A DNA stretch of 64,000 nucleotides from Rickettsia tamurae (GTDB lineage: Bacteria > Pseudomonadota > Alphaproteobacteria > Rickettsiales > Rickettsiaceae), in NCBI RefSeq assembly GCF_000751075.1, contig NZ_CCMG01000018.1, positions 34,276-98,275 on the forward strand, in the 5' to 3' direction. Below are positions 40,543 through 48,704 of this stretch, piece by piece. The position numbers were made by a program, and so were the translations under genes. Within the stretch, counting starts at the first letter, position 1; every line of letters starts with the position of its first letter. The notes beneath the pieces were generated by a model that was given only the letters and a program-made list of their open reading frames with translations, ran no database searches and had not been told where the DNA came from.

Positions 40543-40727
40543 ATCGTCTGCGAGCGGGTATTGTTGCATGGATCAAAAAACGTTTGTCATACCGTGGCTT
40601 GTCCACGGGGTCTAGTTAAAATAGTATTTTTATTTGTTTTACTGGATACCGTGGACAAGCCACGGTATGACACCGAACGTGCTTTCCGAGCCATGCAACA
40701 ACGCCTACGACTACTCGCAATGACGAT
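40543..40727. repeat. Three-layer palindrome: C inside B inside a degraded A
   Basis: B arms TTGTTGCATGGATCAA at 40561 and GAGCCATGCAACAA ending at 40701; inner C at 40585-40672 (TGTCATACCGTGGCTTGTCC to GACAAGCCACGGTATGACA); outer A pieces CATCGTCTGCGAGCGGG before and CTACTCGCAATGACG after. Same layering as 9541-9795. Confidence 0.75.
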
Positions 40728-40745
40728 TTAATATTCACTCATCTT

Positions 40746-41576
40746 TTAAGGATTTATGGCTAGCTTATATTTCAGATTTACAAGTTTTATATGACAATTA
40801 ACGCTACATTTATTGTTTTTTGTAACTTTAGTAGATGAAGATTTTTTAGCTAAAGTTTTACTTTGTGGTTTTTTTAGATTAATATTTTTTAGAAATTTCT
40901 CAGTTTCATTAGGTAAATATTCTATTTTTACTTTAGTTATACCTTGATTTTTAAATGCTAAAATTTCAGCCGCCTTTTGAGAAACATCTATTATACGATT
41001 TTTCTTAAAAGGACCTCTATCATTAACCATTAAAATTACTGATTTATTATTGGCTTTGTTGGTAACTTTAACTAAGCAAGGAAGCGGAAGAGTTTTATGT
41101 GCGGCAGTTAATAAATTTCTATTAAATCTATCACCGTTAGCTGTTTTTTTACCATGAAAACCGTCTTTACGTCCACCGTACCATGAGGCATAACCTGTTT
41201 CGGTAAAAGATTTAGGGTTGTGAGGTTTGTAAGTCTTTCCTTTTATTTTATAATTTTTTCCAACTTTATAATGTCCTTTATAAGTTAGATTATGAGGATC
41301 ATCTTTTGATAATTCTTTGTATGAATATTTACGGGAATAAGGTAATCTTTTTGAGGTATTACAACCGCTTAGACCAAAACAAAAAATTAACAAAAGTAAT
41401 AGACCTCTTGCATAACTTGCTCTTAAAGGTAATTTGTACGTCAATCCGGTACTCGCATCCTCACGTACTAAAGTGTACGCTGCGGTGCTGCGTTCCGTGT
41501 TTCCTTCAAATTCCTCTTTATTAGCTTCGTTATGCAAGAGGTCTAATTTGAATTTATGATTCTTCACTATTATCAT
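40746..41576 (-). CDS. rlpA: RlpA-like septal lipoprotein with RPE1 in its N-terminus
   Basis: RlpA proteins are double-psi beta-barrel lytic transglycosylases or peptidoglycan binders at the septum. The domain is at residues ~125-225 ([29 protein letters not shown] [20 protein letters not shown]). The lipobox LSGC follows a hydrophobic stretch ([10 protein letters not shown]), but this begins only at ~residue 54, because an RPE1 element inserts ~45 residues ([20 protein letters not shown]) after [11 protein letters not shown]. The lipoprotein signal is thus internal, and export may need a new start downstream. The N-terminus overlaps the BON gene by 23 bp; same operon. Confidence 0.85.
   Translation of the reverse strand: MIIVKNHKFKLDLLHNEANKEEFEGNTERSTAAYTLVREDASTGLTYKLPLRASYARGLLLLLIFCFGLSGCNTSKRLPYSRKYSYKELSKDDPHNLTYKGHYKVGKNYKIKGKTYKPHNPKSFTETGYASWYGGRKDGFHGKKTANGDRFNRNLLTAAHKTLPLPCLVKVTNKANNKSVILMVNDRGPFKKNRIIDVSQKAAEILAFKNQGITKVKIEYLPNETEKFLKNINLKKPQSKTLAKKSSSTKVTKNNKCSVNCHIKLVNLKYKLAINP
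41400..41545 (-). repeat. Rickettsia palindromic element RPE1 (in rlpA)
   Basis: Exact terminal inverted repeats TAGACCTCTTGCATAA / TTATGCAAGAGGTCTA bound 146 bp. Read in the gene frame it gives the RPE1 peptide ([20 protein letters not shown]). Other copies: 44331-44470 and 61601-61738. Confidence 0.92.
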
Positions 41577-42171
41577 TATTTGTGTTAAAGTTATTCATTA
41601 TTTTAGCGTAACACACAACTTTTTCAACACCTTTTATTTTTGATGCAATAGAAGCAAGCTTTTCTAGCTCTTCTTCTGATCTTGCAACTCCAAATAAATA
41701 AACAATATTATCTATAGTTAGAATAGTATAATTAGCAAATTTAATGTCTTTTCTGACTAAGTTTTTAGCTTTAATTTGCGTGGTTATCATACTATCTTTA
41801 GTATATTGGGCTAAGTCAAAATGATTACTGTTTTTATTTACTTTTAACTCATTAATAACTTCTTTTACGCCTTTTTGATTCCAAGCAATTTCTACGGCTT
41901 TTAACGCATCAGATTCTTTTTGAATATTTCCTGTTAATAATACTCTTCCTTGTGATACTTCGACCTTTATTTTAGTACCTAAATCTCTAAAATTATTTTT
42001 TACTAAATCAGCTTTAATACCGGCAGAAATCCTTGAATCATTTAATGTTTCAGACATTGGTTGATCTTTTGAAGCAACAATGCCGGTAGTGGTTGCTGCG
42101 GTAAAAATGGCAGGTAAACAAGCAGATAGACTAAAAGAAAGAGCTATAAAAATTAGAACTCGTAATATCAT
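41554..42171 (-). CDS. BON-domain outer-membrane lipoprotein (DolP/YraP-like)
   Basis: 205 aa with a lipoprotein signal ([13 protein letters not shown]) and two BON domains, residues ~45-115 ([40 protein letters not shown]) and ~118-190 ([40 protein letters not shown]). BON proteins bind anionic phospholipid and help keep the outer membrane intact. It precedes rlpA in a two-gene unit (overlap 23 bp). In other bacteria this family is also linked with division-site lipids, consistent with the RlpA partner. Confidence 0.88.
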   Translation of the reverse strand: MILRVLIFIALSFSLSACLPAIFTAATTTGIVASKDQPMSETLNDSRISAGIKADLVKNNFRDLGTKIKVEVSQGRVLLTGNIQKESDALKAVEIAWNQKGVKEVINELKVNKNSNHFDLAQYTKDSMITTQIKAKNLVRKDIKFANYTILTIDNIVYLFGVARSEEELEKLASIASKIKGVEKVVCYAKIMNNFNTNNDNSEES

Positions 42172-42234
42172 AACAATAGTACCCTACGATTTTTAAAAAG
42201 ATTGTATTTGTTCAAGAATTAACTGTTTGTTTAT

Positions 42235-42330
42235 GTCATTCCCTATAGTACCGGGCCTTGTTGCATGGATCGAAAAACCTACTCGATGTCATTCCCACGC
42301 AACAGTGTCACGCGGGAATGACATCGAGTA
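42235..42330. repeat. Composite D/B palindrome fragments
   Basis: TGTCATTCCCTATAGTACCG, TTGTTGCATGGATCGAAAAA, ATGTCATTCCCACGCAACAG and CACGCGGGAATGACAT follow each other: D and B arms mixed after rearrangement. A similar start (GTCATTCCTCATAGTACCGG) is at ~58073. Confidence 0.65.
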
Positions 42331-42351
42331 AAAATGGTAAGGTATTATATA

Positions 42352-42894
42352 TCATATCTTACTATCCGGTAATTTATTCTTTAATAAAAGAGGTAATTGC
42401 AGTAAAATAAAAACAAAAGTAATAGGTATTACGCCGAATACTTTGAATTTTACCCATGTTTCATCTGAGAAATTACGCCAAACTATTTCATTAACTACAG
42501 CCATAAAAAAGAAAAAAGCCGCTGTTCTATAGCTTAAAGTTATCCAGCTTTCTTCTTTAAGACGTACTATACTCTCTAAAGCATATTTGATAAAGGGATT
42601 TTTTCTTATACCGCTCATGAGAAATATTATTCCAAAAATAACATATAATATAGTAGGTTTGATTTTTATATACATTGAATCGCCGCTAATTAAAGTAATG
42701 CTTCCCGAAACTAATAAAACAATCGTAGAAATAATAGAAAGCTTGGATACTTTCTTATCTATAACATAACAAAGGGTAATACAAATAACAGAGGTAATAA
42801 GCATATAAAGAGTAGCGTTTTGTATACCGCCTCCATAAAAAAAGCCCGCAAAAAATGCTATTACTGGACCAATTTCTGATAAAAGTTTTAACAT
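42352..42894 (-). CDS. yciB: Inner-membrane septation protein A (YciB/IspZ)
   Basis: 180 aa, five spans, the YciB family: MLKLLSEIGPVIAFFAGFFY; SGIRKNPFIKYALES (family LFGKPLIK region); WITLSYRTAAFFFFMAVVNE; WVKFKVFGVIPITFVF. It is associated with cell-envelope synthesis and division; mutants of related species are defective in septation or envelope integrity. 29 bp downstream of the FTR1 gene on the same strand. Confidence 0.9.
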   Translation of the reverse strand: MLKLLSEIGPVIAFFAGFFYGGGIQNATLYMLITSVICITLCYVIDKKVSKLSIISTIVLLVSGSITLISGDSMYIKIKPTILYVIFGIIFLMSGIRKNPFIKYALESIVRLKEESWITLSYRTAAFFFFMAVVNEIVWRNFSDETWVKFKVFGVIPITFVFILLQLPLLLKNKLPDSKI

Positions 42895-42923
42895 ATTTAA
42901 TTTAATTGTTCTTTTTGATCAAA

Positions 42924-43772
42924 TTAATTTGATTCATTTTTTTGTACTGATATTAAGGTATTTTTTGAATATCTTAATTTTATTTGTATGAAAATATTTA
43001 TCAGTAATATAATAGTAAAATAGGCAAGTACTTGTAGCCCGTTAGGTCTTGCAATATAACCGGTAACAATATGTAAGATTTTACCTATCATACTTCTATC
43101 TGCTACTAACCATGAACTATCCCAAAGTTGATCGGATAAAAACATAACTAGACCGGAAGAGGTTAAAATACCTGCAGCACTTGCTGCAAATCCACCTGCT
43201 ATTAGCATTAATAATACGGTAGAGATTTTAAAAATATATTTTTGATTAGCAATCTTAATTAAACCGAAATATATTACTAAACCAAGTAAGAAGCCACTTG
43301 TAGCACCTATTATCACTCCTTGCAAGTAAATACTGCTTGGTATTGTTTCAACTGAAGATATGCTATATACTAAAATAATAATTTCTGCACCTTCTCGTAA
43401 TATGGTAGTGGCAACTAAAAAAACCAACATGAAATAACTGGCATTACCTTCATGAATTTTTACCGATAAGTCGTTTATATGTTGCTTTACTTTTATACCG
43501 TAACCTTGCATCCATATTATTGTCCAGCTAATCAGAATTGTTATTAGTATCATAATTCCGGAATTGAATAACTCGTCGCCTATTCCGCCAAAAGATAAAG
43601 ATAATTTACGTGTAAAAAATGCAAAAATTGAAGCAAATACTACTCCAAGCATTACTCCGGCAATAATATAAAGACGAGATTTTTCTATTTGTTTTGTTAC
43701 GGCGAGTATTACACCAAGTAATAAAGATATTTCTAAACATTCACGAAACACTACTAAAGCAATTTTAAACAT
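42924..43772 (-). CDS. FTR1-family iron permease (EfeU-like)
   Basis: Inner-membrane iron permease, 282 aa, seven spans. The paired Arg-Glu-x-x-Glu iron motifs are FRECLE at residues ~9-14 and LREGAE at ~126-131. Lies 9 bp downstream of the cupredoxin gene on the same strand, the arrangement of EfeU-EfeO-type ferrous/ferric uptake. No haem peroxidase EfeB is adjacent. It is a candidate for iron acquisition from the host cytosol. Confidence 0.88.
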   Translation of the reverse strand: MFKIALVVFRECLEISLLLGVILAVTKQIEKSRLYIIAGVMLGVVFASIFAFFTRKLSLSFGGIGDELFNSGIMILITILISWTIIWMQGYGIKVKQHINDLSVKIHEGNASYFMLVFLVATTILREGAEIIILVYSISSVETIPSSIYLQGVIIGATSGFLLGLVIYFGLIKIANQKYIFKISTVLLMLIAGGFAASAAGILTSSGLVMFLSDQLWDSSWLVADRSMIGKILHIVTGYIARPNGLQVLAYFTIILLINIFIQIKLRYSKNTLISVQKNESN

Positions 43773-43781
43773 ATTTTTTAT

Positions 43782-44162
43782 CTAATCATTAACAATTATA
43801 AAACCCTGAGCCGTATCTTGATGAAAATCTCCAAAAAATTCATATTTTCCGGACTTGAGAGGTGCAAGTATAATATTTATTGACTCATTTGGCATAACTA
43901 TTTTTTCACGATGTAAATCATGACTTTCAAATTCTTCTACCGTATTATCTTCATTATGAACAATTAACCTTATCTTAGTAGATTTTGGTACTTCAACTAT
44001 ATTCGGAACAAATTTATGATCTTTTATAGCTATCTTTACTTCTAATATATTATCATTTGTTTTATTATCGGAACTCTTATTTGTAGAGATATAAATGATT
44101 GTTGCTAGAAATATTAAACCTACTATTATAATGATATTTTTGTTTTTTTTAATAATTTCCAT
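43782..44162 (-). CDS. Cupredoxin-domain protein (EfeO-like N-terminal domain)
   Basis: 126 aa. A single N-terminal span (IIIIVGLIFLATIIYIS) anchors a periplasmic cupredoxin fold: IKDHKFVPNIVEVPKSTKIR; VEEFESHDLHREKIVMPNES; GKYEFFGDFHQDTAQGFIIV. The EFESHDL and the final FFGDFH segments match the EfeO/P19-partner cupredoxin, where they bind iron or copper. The large M75 domain of EfeO is absent. Immediately upstream of FTR1, so probably its periplasmic partner. Confidence 0.83.
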   Translation of the reverse strand: MEIIKKNKNIIIIVGLIFLATIIYISTNKSSDNKTNDNILEVKIAIKDHKFVPNIVEVPKSTKIRLIVHNEDNTVEEFESHDLHREKIVMPNESINIILAPLKSGKYEFFGDFHQDTAQGFIIVND

Positions 44163-44235
44163 ACTAAACTCCTAGCTTAATTAAAGTTTAAAGTAAGATT
44201 CTTATATACTCGTTTAATTTGAGTTTTAACAAAAT

Positions 44236-44499
44236 TTATCCTGCAATTTTTATTAATGCTATAAGATATACAATTATTATCATTATGACAAGGATAGATA
44301 ATAAAATATAATTTTTTTGTTTTTTGTTAGCCCTATTTTGAAACTCTACTTCTAGAGGTAATTTATGCGTCAATCCGGTACTCGCATCCTCACGTACTTC
44401 TTTGTACGCTGCGGTGCTGCGTTCTATGTTTCCTTTAAATTCCTCTCTATAAGCGAGTTTGAAAATAGGGCTAATATCCGATATTTTATTTTGTTTCAT
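44236..44499 (-). CDS. Small single-span membrane protein with RPE1 in its N-terminus
   Basis: 87 aa: [18 protein letters not shown], then the RPE1 peptide ([20 protein letters not shown]), then [20 protein letters not shown] and [12 protein letters not shown]. The native protein would be ~45 residues with one span and a cytoplasmic basic N-terminus. The final LIALIKIAG resembles the end of CoxF, a small cytochrome-oxidase assembly protein of Alphaproteobacteria, but this is weak. It lies 2 bp after the FKBP gene; the cupredoxin gene follows. Confidence 0.55.
   Translation of the reverse strand: MKQNKISDISPIFKLAYREEFKGNIERSTAAYKEVREDASTGLTHKLPLEVEFQNRANKKQKNYILLSILVIMIIIVYLIALIKIAG
44331..44470 (-). 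repeat. RPE1 (in the small membrane protein)
   Basis: 140 bp between inverted ends CCCTATTTTGAAACTC and GAGTTTGAAAATAGGG (one mismatch). The core is shared with the rlpA and ctaC copies (CAATCCGGTACTCGCATCCT, TGTACGCTGCGGTGCTGCGT). Confidence 0.9.
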
Positions 44500-44501
44500 A
44501 T

Positions 44502-45491
44502 TTATTTAAAATCGTTAATTTCAAGTAAAAGATATTCATTTATCGGTAATGATTCATGAGAAATAATTTTATTTATATTAGAACCTAAGGCTTTAAATGT
44601 TTTACCTTCAGCAATAACACTGCGTGTTCCAACCGTTACTTTACCTTGCAAGGCATAAGAAAAAATTAAAGGATATGTAATATCGCCGATTTTCATATCT
44701 ATTCGTTGTCCTTTTTCTTTAGAATCATATAATATTTTACCGTTTGATAATCGAGTAATTTTAGCATTAAAGCTTACTTTTTCACCACATAATAAAGGAA
44801 CACGATAAGCTATCTCATCATCATAAATTTTCACTTCATTATTTTTAACAAAATTTTGCGGTAATATGGATTTTAAAATTACATTAACTTTATAATTATA
44901 AGCATCATCGAAGATAATATTATTACTATTATTAACGGCGTATTTTGCCGGAATAATAGCTTCTCGTGCTTCTCCTACCATCATACCGATTATTACATTA
45001 TCTAAGCCAAGCATTATAGGAGCAGAGCCTAAAGTAAAAGTCTTAGTATCTTCAGATATTAAAATATTGTTCATATCTGATATTTGATAAAATACGGTAA
45101 CTACATGTCCGCAAGAAGCGGGACCGATATTACCGCTACCGAGCGTATTAATTTTGAACAGTGTTTTTACTAAATCCTTACGTACTTCAATAGTGTAATC
45201 ATTAGGATTGATAGGTCCATTTAACGGTTGTAAAATATTTTCAAAGAATGCTTTCCCTTCTTCGGTTTTAAGAGCATTTATTACTATTTTTGAAACCGTA
45301 CGTTCAAATAAATTACCGTTTAATGAAATAGGGGGTTCATTATTTATACTAGTTTGGTTTTCATTGGTAGATGAATTATTTAAAGCCGTTTGCTCTACAG
45401 TTGTAGGATTATTGTTGTCGGGAGATATTTTTAACTTTACTATATTGTAAAGTATTAGAATTACAATTATTAAAGATAAAAATTTTTGCAT
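44502..45491 (-). CDS. FKBP-type peptidyl-prolyl isomerase, periplasmic
   Basis: 329 aa with an N-terminal signal/anchor ([15 protein letters not shown]). FKBP domain at residues ~105-205 ([48 protein letters not shown], the family's GExRxxxIPxxxAYG). A second, more degenerate FKBP-like domain follows at ~210-329 ([40 protein letters not shown]). Likely assists folding of envelope proteins. First of a run (FKBP - small membrane protein - cupredoxin - FTR1 - yciB) on one strand. Confidence 0.82.
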   Translation of the reverse strand: MQKFLSLIIVILILYNIVKLKISPDNNNPTTVEQTALNNSSTNENQTSINNEPPISLNGNLFERTVSKIVINALKTEEGKAFFENILQPLNGPINPNDYTIEVRKDLVKTLFKINTLGSGNIGPASCGHVVTVFYQISDMNNILISEDTKTFTLGSAPIMLGLDNVIIGMMVGEAREAIIPAKYAVNNSNNIIFDDAYNYKVNVILKSILPQNFVKNNEVKIYDDEIAYRVPLLCGEKVSFNAKITRLSNGKILYDSKEKGQRIDMKIGDITYPLIFSYALQGKVTVGTRSVIAEGKTFKALGSNINKIISHESLPINEYLLLEINDFK

Positions 45492-45500
45492 GTATACTCA

Positions 45501-45617
45501 GTTTAATTTGAAAAATTGGCTACGTTGTATTACTAAGTCTGCGGCTGCGGTGCTCACGTAGCTTATCTACGTTCCTCTCCTTGCCTTATATACTCCTTGC
45601 TCTTTTCCAAATTAAAC
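45501..45617. repeat. Palindromic repeat, family F
   Basis: GTTTAATTTGAAAAATTGGC at 45501 and CTCTTTTCCAAATTAAAC ending at 45617 are the terminal arms; inside, CACGTAGCTTATCTACGTTC is a small hairpin. It occupies the divergent gap between FKBP and the dioxygenase-like gene. The rest of the gap (45618-45782) shows no gene. Confidence 0.65.
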
Positions 45618-45782
45618 TTCGTCTATCTACTCTGTCATTTATCAGGAGTATATGTTTTAGTACAACAAAGTTTACTATAACAATCAATTACTTAATAATC
45701 AAATGAGAATAAAAATAATTTGATTAATAAAAATAATTGATTTAAATTTAGATGCAGAATTTTATAAATATAGTGGTGAAAA

Positions 45783-46409
45783 GTGAAAAAATTTATATTT
45801 TGTTTTTTATGTTTATGGACATTAAACATATTTGCTGCTTCTAAAACTTACCCTAATAAGCTTAATCATTGTAAAGTTACTAGAAATATATTTAATGATT
45901 ATGAACCAAAAGTTTTTGAGACTACTAATAATTTATTACGTAAAACAGGAAGATTATCAAAATTTTACGGTGAAAGGATATTAATTAAAGGAAAAATATT
46001 GGATCAAAATTGTGTGCCGGTTGCAGATGCTAAAGTTTATTTATGGCAAGCAGGAAGCGGAGGTAAATATCCTTACGAACCTTTAAAAACTAGAGTTGAT
46101 AAAAGAAGATTTACAAGTAAAAGCGATTCAAGCTTTACCGGTTCCGGTACTGCTACTACTAATAATAAAGGAGAATATTACTTCATTAGTATGTTACCTT
46201 ATAAATCTTCTCGTTATTTAAGAAGTGCAAATATAAGAATAGAGCATCTTAGCCTTACGACTCTCGAAACACGCTTAGATTTATCTGATAAAAATATGTG
46301 TGATAATGAATGCGGTGAAGTAAATCCGATATTAATCGAACCGCAGGAAAATATGCCGTCTTATTGTTTTGACTTAGTTTTGCAAGGTACGACGCTTAAG
46401 AGGTATTGA
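45783..46409 (+). CDS. Intradiol dioxygenase-like secreted protein, metal ligands apparently lost
   Basis: 208 aa with a signal peptide ([17 protein letters not shown]). The fold is that of the protocatechuate 3,4-dioxygenase beta group: [51 protein letters not shown]. In active enzymes iron is held by two Tyr and two His, the latter in R-x-x-HIH. Here that segment reads [11 protein letters not shown], so both His are replaced. A periplasmic location and missing His argue against aromatic ring cleavage; a structural or binding role is likelier. A GTGAAA-type ribosome region precedes the start. Confidence 0.78.
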   Translation: MKKFIFCFLCLWTLNIFAASKTYPNKLNHCKVTRNIFNDYEPKVFETTNNLLRKTGRLSKFYGERILIKGKILDQNCVPVADAKVYLWQAGSGGKYPYEPLKTRVDKRRFTSKSDSSFTGSGTATTNNKGEYYFISMLPYKSSRYLRSANIRIEHLSLTTLETRLDLSDKNMCDNECGEVNPILIEPQENMPSYCFDLVLQGTTLKRY

Positions 46410-46416
46410 TACAGTA

Positions 46417-46510
46417 CGTCATTGCGAGGAAAATTACGAAGTAATTTGACGAAGCAATCTCAGGATATTTGACGAGATTGCCACGCAGTCTACGACTGCT
46501 CGCAATGACG
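46417..46510. repeat. Palindromic repeat, family A
   Basis: CGTCATTGCGAGGAAAATTA to GCTCGCAATGACG with inner arms CAATCTCAGG and GAGATTGCCACG. Between the dioxygenase-like and tlpA-like genes. Confidence 0.83.
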
Positions 46511-46616
46511 TTTTGCCTCTTTCTGCGGTGCTTCTAAAGGCTTTTTTATACCACAACTACATAATGTAAGTGTTAATACGAATAAATAAAATGTCTTCAT
46601 TACTATAAATTATTAT

Positions 46617-47279
46617 ATGACCTTAAGAAATTATAATAAATATCTTATATATATTATAGTATTTTTATTATCTATAACAATCTTTATTCCTAAAATTTAT
46701 GCTAAGCATCAGGATAAATTAGAATTTTTAAGAGGTTCAAGCGTTCCTGATAATATAATTTTTTTTGATGAAGAAAAAAATCAATATTCTCTTGATCAGT
46801 TTGAAGGAAAGACTATATTGTTAGTGTTTTGGGCTACTTGGAGTGCTCCTTGTGTCAAAGAAATGCCTGACCTTGATATGTTGCAAAAAGATTTTAGGAA
46901 ATTACCTTTTTCAGTAATTCCGATTTCAGAAGATTATCAAGACATAAAAGTTGTTAAAGAATATTTTAAAAGCTATCAAATAAGATATTTGCCGATTTAT
47001 CATGATTATAGAAATGAATTATTTAAAGCCTTAGGGGTTGTTAGTTTACCGACTAGTATATTAATAGACCCAAACGGCAAAATAGTAACTAGCTTTGTCG
47101 GCAATACAAATTGGTATGACGAAAAAGTTAGAGATACTATTTTATCTGCCATTCCCGGAAATTATTCTGAACCTAAAAATAGTTATAACGAGCAATCTCT
47201 GAATAAACCGGCTAAGCCTTTGCCGCCGATAAAAAAGGATATAATTAAGGAAAGTACAGCACAAATTAAAAATGAGTAA
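46617..47279 (+). CDS. tlpA: TlpA-like thioredoxin-fold protein, SxxC active site
   Basis: 220 aa, N-terminal anchor (YLIYIIVFLLSITIFIPKIY), then a periplasmic thioredoxin fold: NQYSLDQFEGKTILLVFWAT; active site WSAPC; IRYLPIYHDYRNELFKALGV; VVSLPTSILIDPNGKIV (cis-Pro). In TlpA/ResA the site is WCxxC; here the first Cys codon is AGT (Ser), leaving one Cys, so it cannot run the normal dithiol cycle. The C-terminus is an extended Lys/Pro tail. Six bp upstream of the S49 peptidase gene, cotranscribed. Confidence 0.85.
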   Translation: MTLRNYNKYLIYIIVFLLSITIFIPKIYAKHQDKLEFLRGSSVPDNIIFFDEEKNQYSLDQFEGKTILLVFWATWSAPCVKEMPDLDMLQKDFRKLPFSVIPISEDYQDIKVVKEYFKSYQIRYLPIYHDYRNELFKALGVVSLPTSILIDPNGKIVTSFVGNTNWYDEKVRDTILSAIPGNYSEPKNSYNEQSLNKPAKPLPPIKKDIIKESTAQIKNE

Positions 47280-47284
47280 AATTA

Positions 47285-48199
47285 ATGAATGAAGTGAATA
47301 AATCAACTATGGCGAATGCAGAATTTGATCAGATAATAACCAAACGGCAGATAAGTAAATTAGATCAATTAGTTGCTTCGGTTTTTGGTGATTCTAAAGA
47401 GGTGATTGCCGTTTTACGCCTTAGCGGCGTTATCGGTAAAGTAAGTACTATGCAATCGGGACTTACGTTAGAATCATTAAATGAACTAATAGAAAAGGCT
47501 TTTAAAATAAAGAAATTAAAAGCGTTATGTTTAATTATTAATTCTCCAGGTGGATCTCCGGTACAATCTGAACTTATTGCAAAACGTATTCGTAACCTTG
47601 CTAAAGAAAATAAAATAAAAATTTATAGTTTTATTGAAGATATGGCGGCTTCAGGCGGATATTGGCTTGCTTGCAGTGGAGACCATATATATGCTTCTTA
47701 TAGCTCAGTTATAGGTAGTGTCGGAGTAGTGTCAAGCGGATTCGGTTTTCATGAAGCGATTAATAAACTTGGAATAGAGAGAAGAGTTTATACGGAAGGA
47801 AAGAATAAAGCAATTTTGGATCCGTTTAAACCTATTAATAAAGATGACCTTAAAATTATTAAAGATTTGCAAAAGCAGGTTTACGAGCATTTTGTAGAAT
47901 ATGTAAAAACAAGAAGGGTAGGGAAGTTAACACAGCAAGACGAGATTTTATTTAACGGTGAATTTTGGGCAGGACAAACGGCTCTTGATTACGGTTTAAT
48001 TGACGGCATAGGTGATATGTATAGCGTAATGAAAGAAAAATTCGGCGATAACATAAAGTTTCAATATCTGTGTGCTAAGCAGCCTTGGCTTAAAAAGAAA
48101 CTCGGTATGTCAAGTAAAATATTGGCAGATAATTTTGCTAATTCTTTAATTGATGCAGTTGAAAATAAAATTATTAACGATAAATTTGATATGAAATAA
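47285..48199 (+). CDS. sppA: S49 signal peptide peptidase (SppA/SohB-like)
   Basis: 304 aa, short single-repeat form. Serine protease that degrades cleaved signal peptides. [35 protein letters not shown]; Lys/Ser region [20 protein letters not shown] (nucleophile in the ASGGY turn), [20 protein letters not shown]. No clear N-terminal membrane span, unlike E. coli SppA. Follows tlpA by 6 bp and precedes dut by 1 bp, so it lies in an operon. Confidence 0.88.
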   Translation: MNEVNKSTMANAEFDQIITKRQISKLDQLVASVFGDSKEVIAVLRLSGVIGKVSTMQSGLTLESLNELIEKAFKIKKLKALCLIINSPGGSPVQSELIAKRIRNLAKENKIKIYSFIEDMAASGGYWLACSGDHIYASYSSVIGSVGVVSSGFGFHEAINKLGIERRVYTEGKNKAILDPFKPINKDDLKIIKDLQKQVYEHFVEYVKTRRVGKLTQQDEILFNGEFWAGQTALDYGLIDGIGDMYSVMKEKFGDNIKFQYLCAKQPWLKKKLGMSSKILADNFANSLIDAVENKIINDKFDMK

Positions 48200-48200
48200 T

Positions 48201-48647
48201 ATGACAATAACACAAGTTAAAATTAAAAAACTAGAAAATTTTTCCGACAGTCTGCCGGAATATGCTACAGAGCATAGTGCGGGGATGGATTTAATAGCCG
48301 CAAACGAGCAACCTATAACAATAAAAGCAGGAGAAATACAGCTAATTCCAACAGGCATCGCTATAGCACTACCGGATTCGTTTGAAGCACAGATAAGACC
48401 TCGTTCGGGTCTTGCCGTTAAACACGGTATTACGGTTGCTAATTCACCTGGTACTATTGATGCAGATTATCGAGGTGAAATAAAGGTCATTCTTATTAAT
48501 CTCGGTAAAGAAGATTTCATTATAGAAAAAGGCATGCGAATTGCTCAAATGATAATCGCAAAGTACGAACGTATATTATGGGAAGAAAGTAGCACGCTTG
48601 AGGAAACAATGCGTGGTAGCGGCGGCTTTGGTTCTACGGGTGTTTGA
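48201..48647 (+). CDS. dut: dUTP diphosphatase
   Basis: Hydrolyses dUTP to dUMP, keeping uracil out of DNA and feeding thymidylate synthesis; trimer. 148 aa with all five motifs: [47 protein letters not shown]. One bp after the S49 peptidase gene. A C-type hairpin immediately after the stop may end the transcript. Confidence 0.97.
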   Translation: MTITQVKIKKLENFSDSLPEYATEHSAGMDLIAANEQPITIKAGEIQLIPTGIAIALPDSFEAQIRPRSGLAVKHGITVANSPGTIDADYRGEIKVILINLGKEDFIIEKGMRIAQMIIAKYERILWEESSTLEETMRGSGGFGSTGV

Positions 48648-48650
48648 CAG

Positions 48651-48683
48651 TTGTCATCCCGTGGCTTGACCACGGAATGACAA
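48651..48683. repeat. Short family-C hairpin after dut
   Basis: TTGTCATCCCGTGGCTTGAC then CACGGAATGACAA: collapsed C element between the dut stop and the slt start. It could work as a weak terminator, but no U-run follows. Confidence 0.72.
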
Positions 48684-48704
48684 CTGCAACAAATCATAAA
48701 ACTT

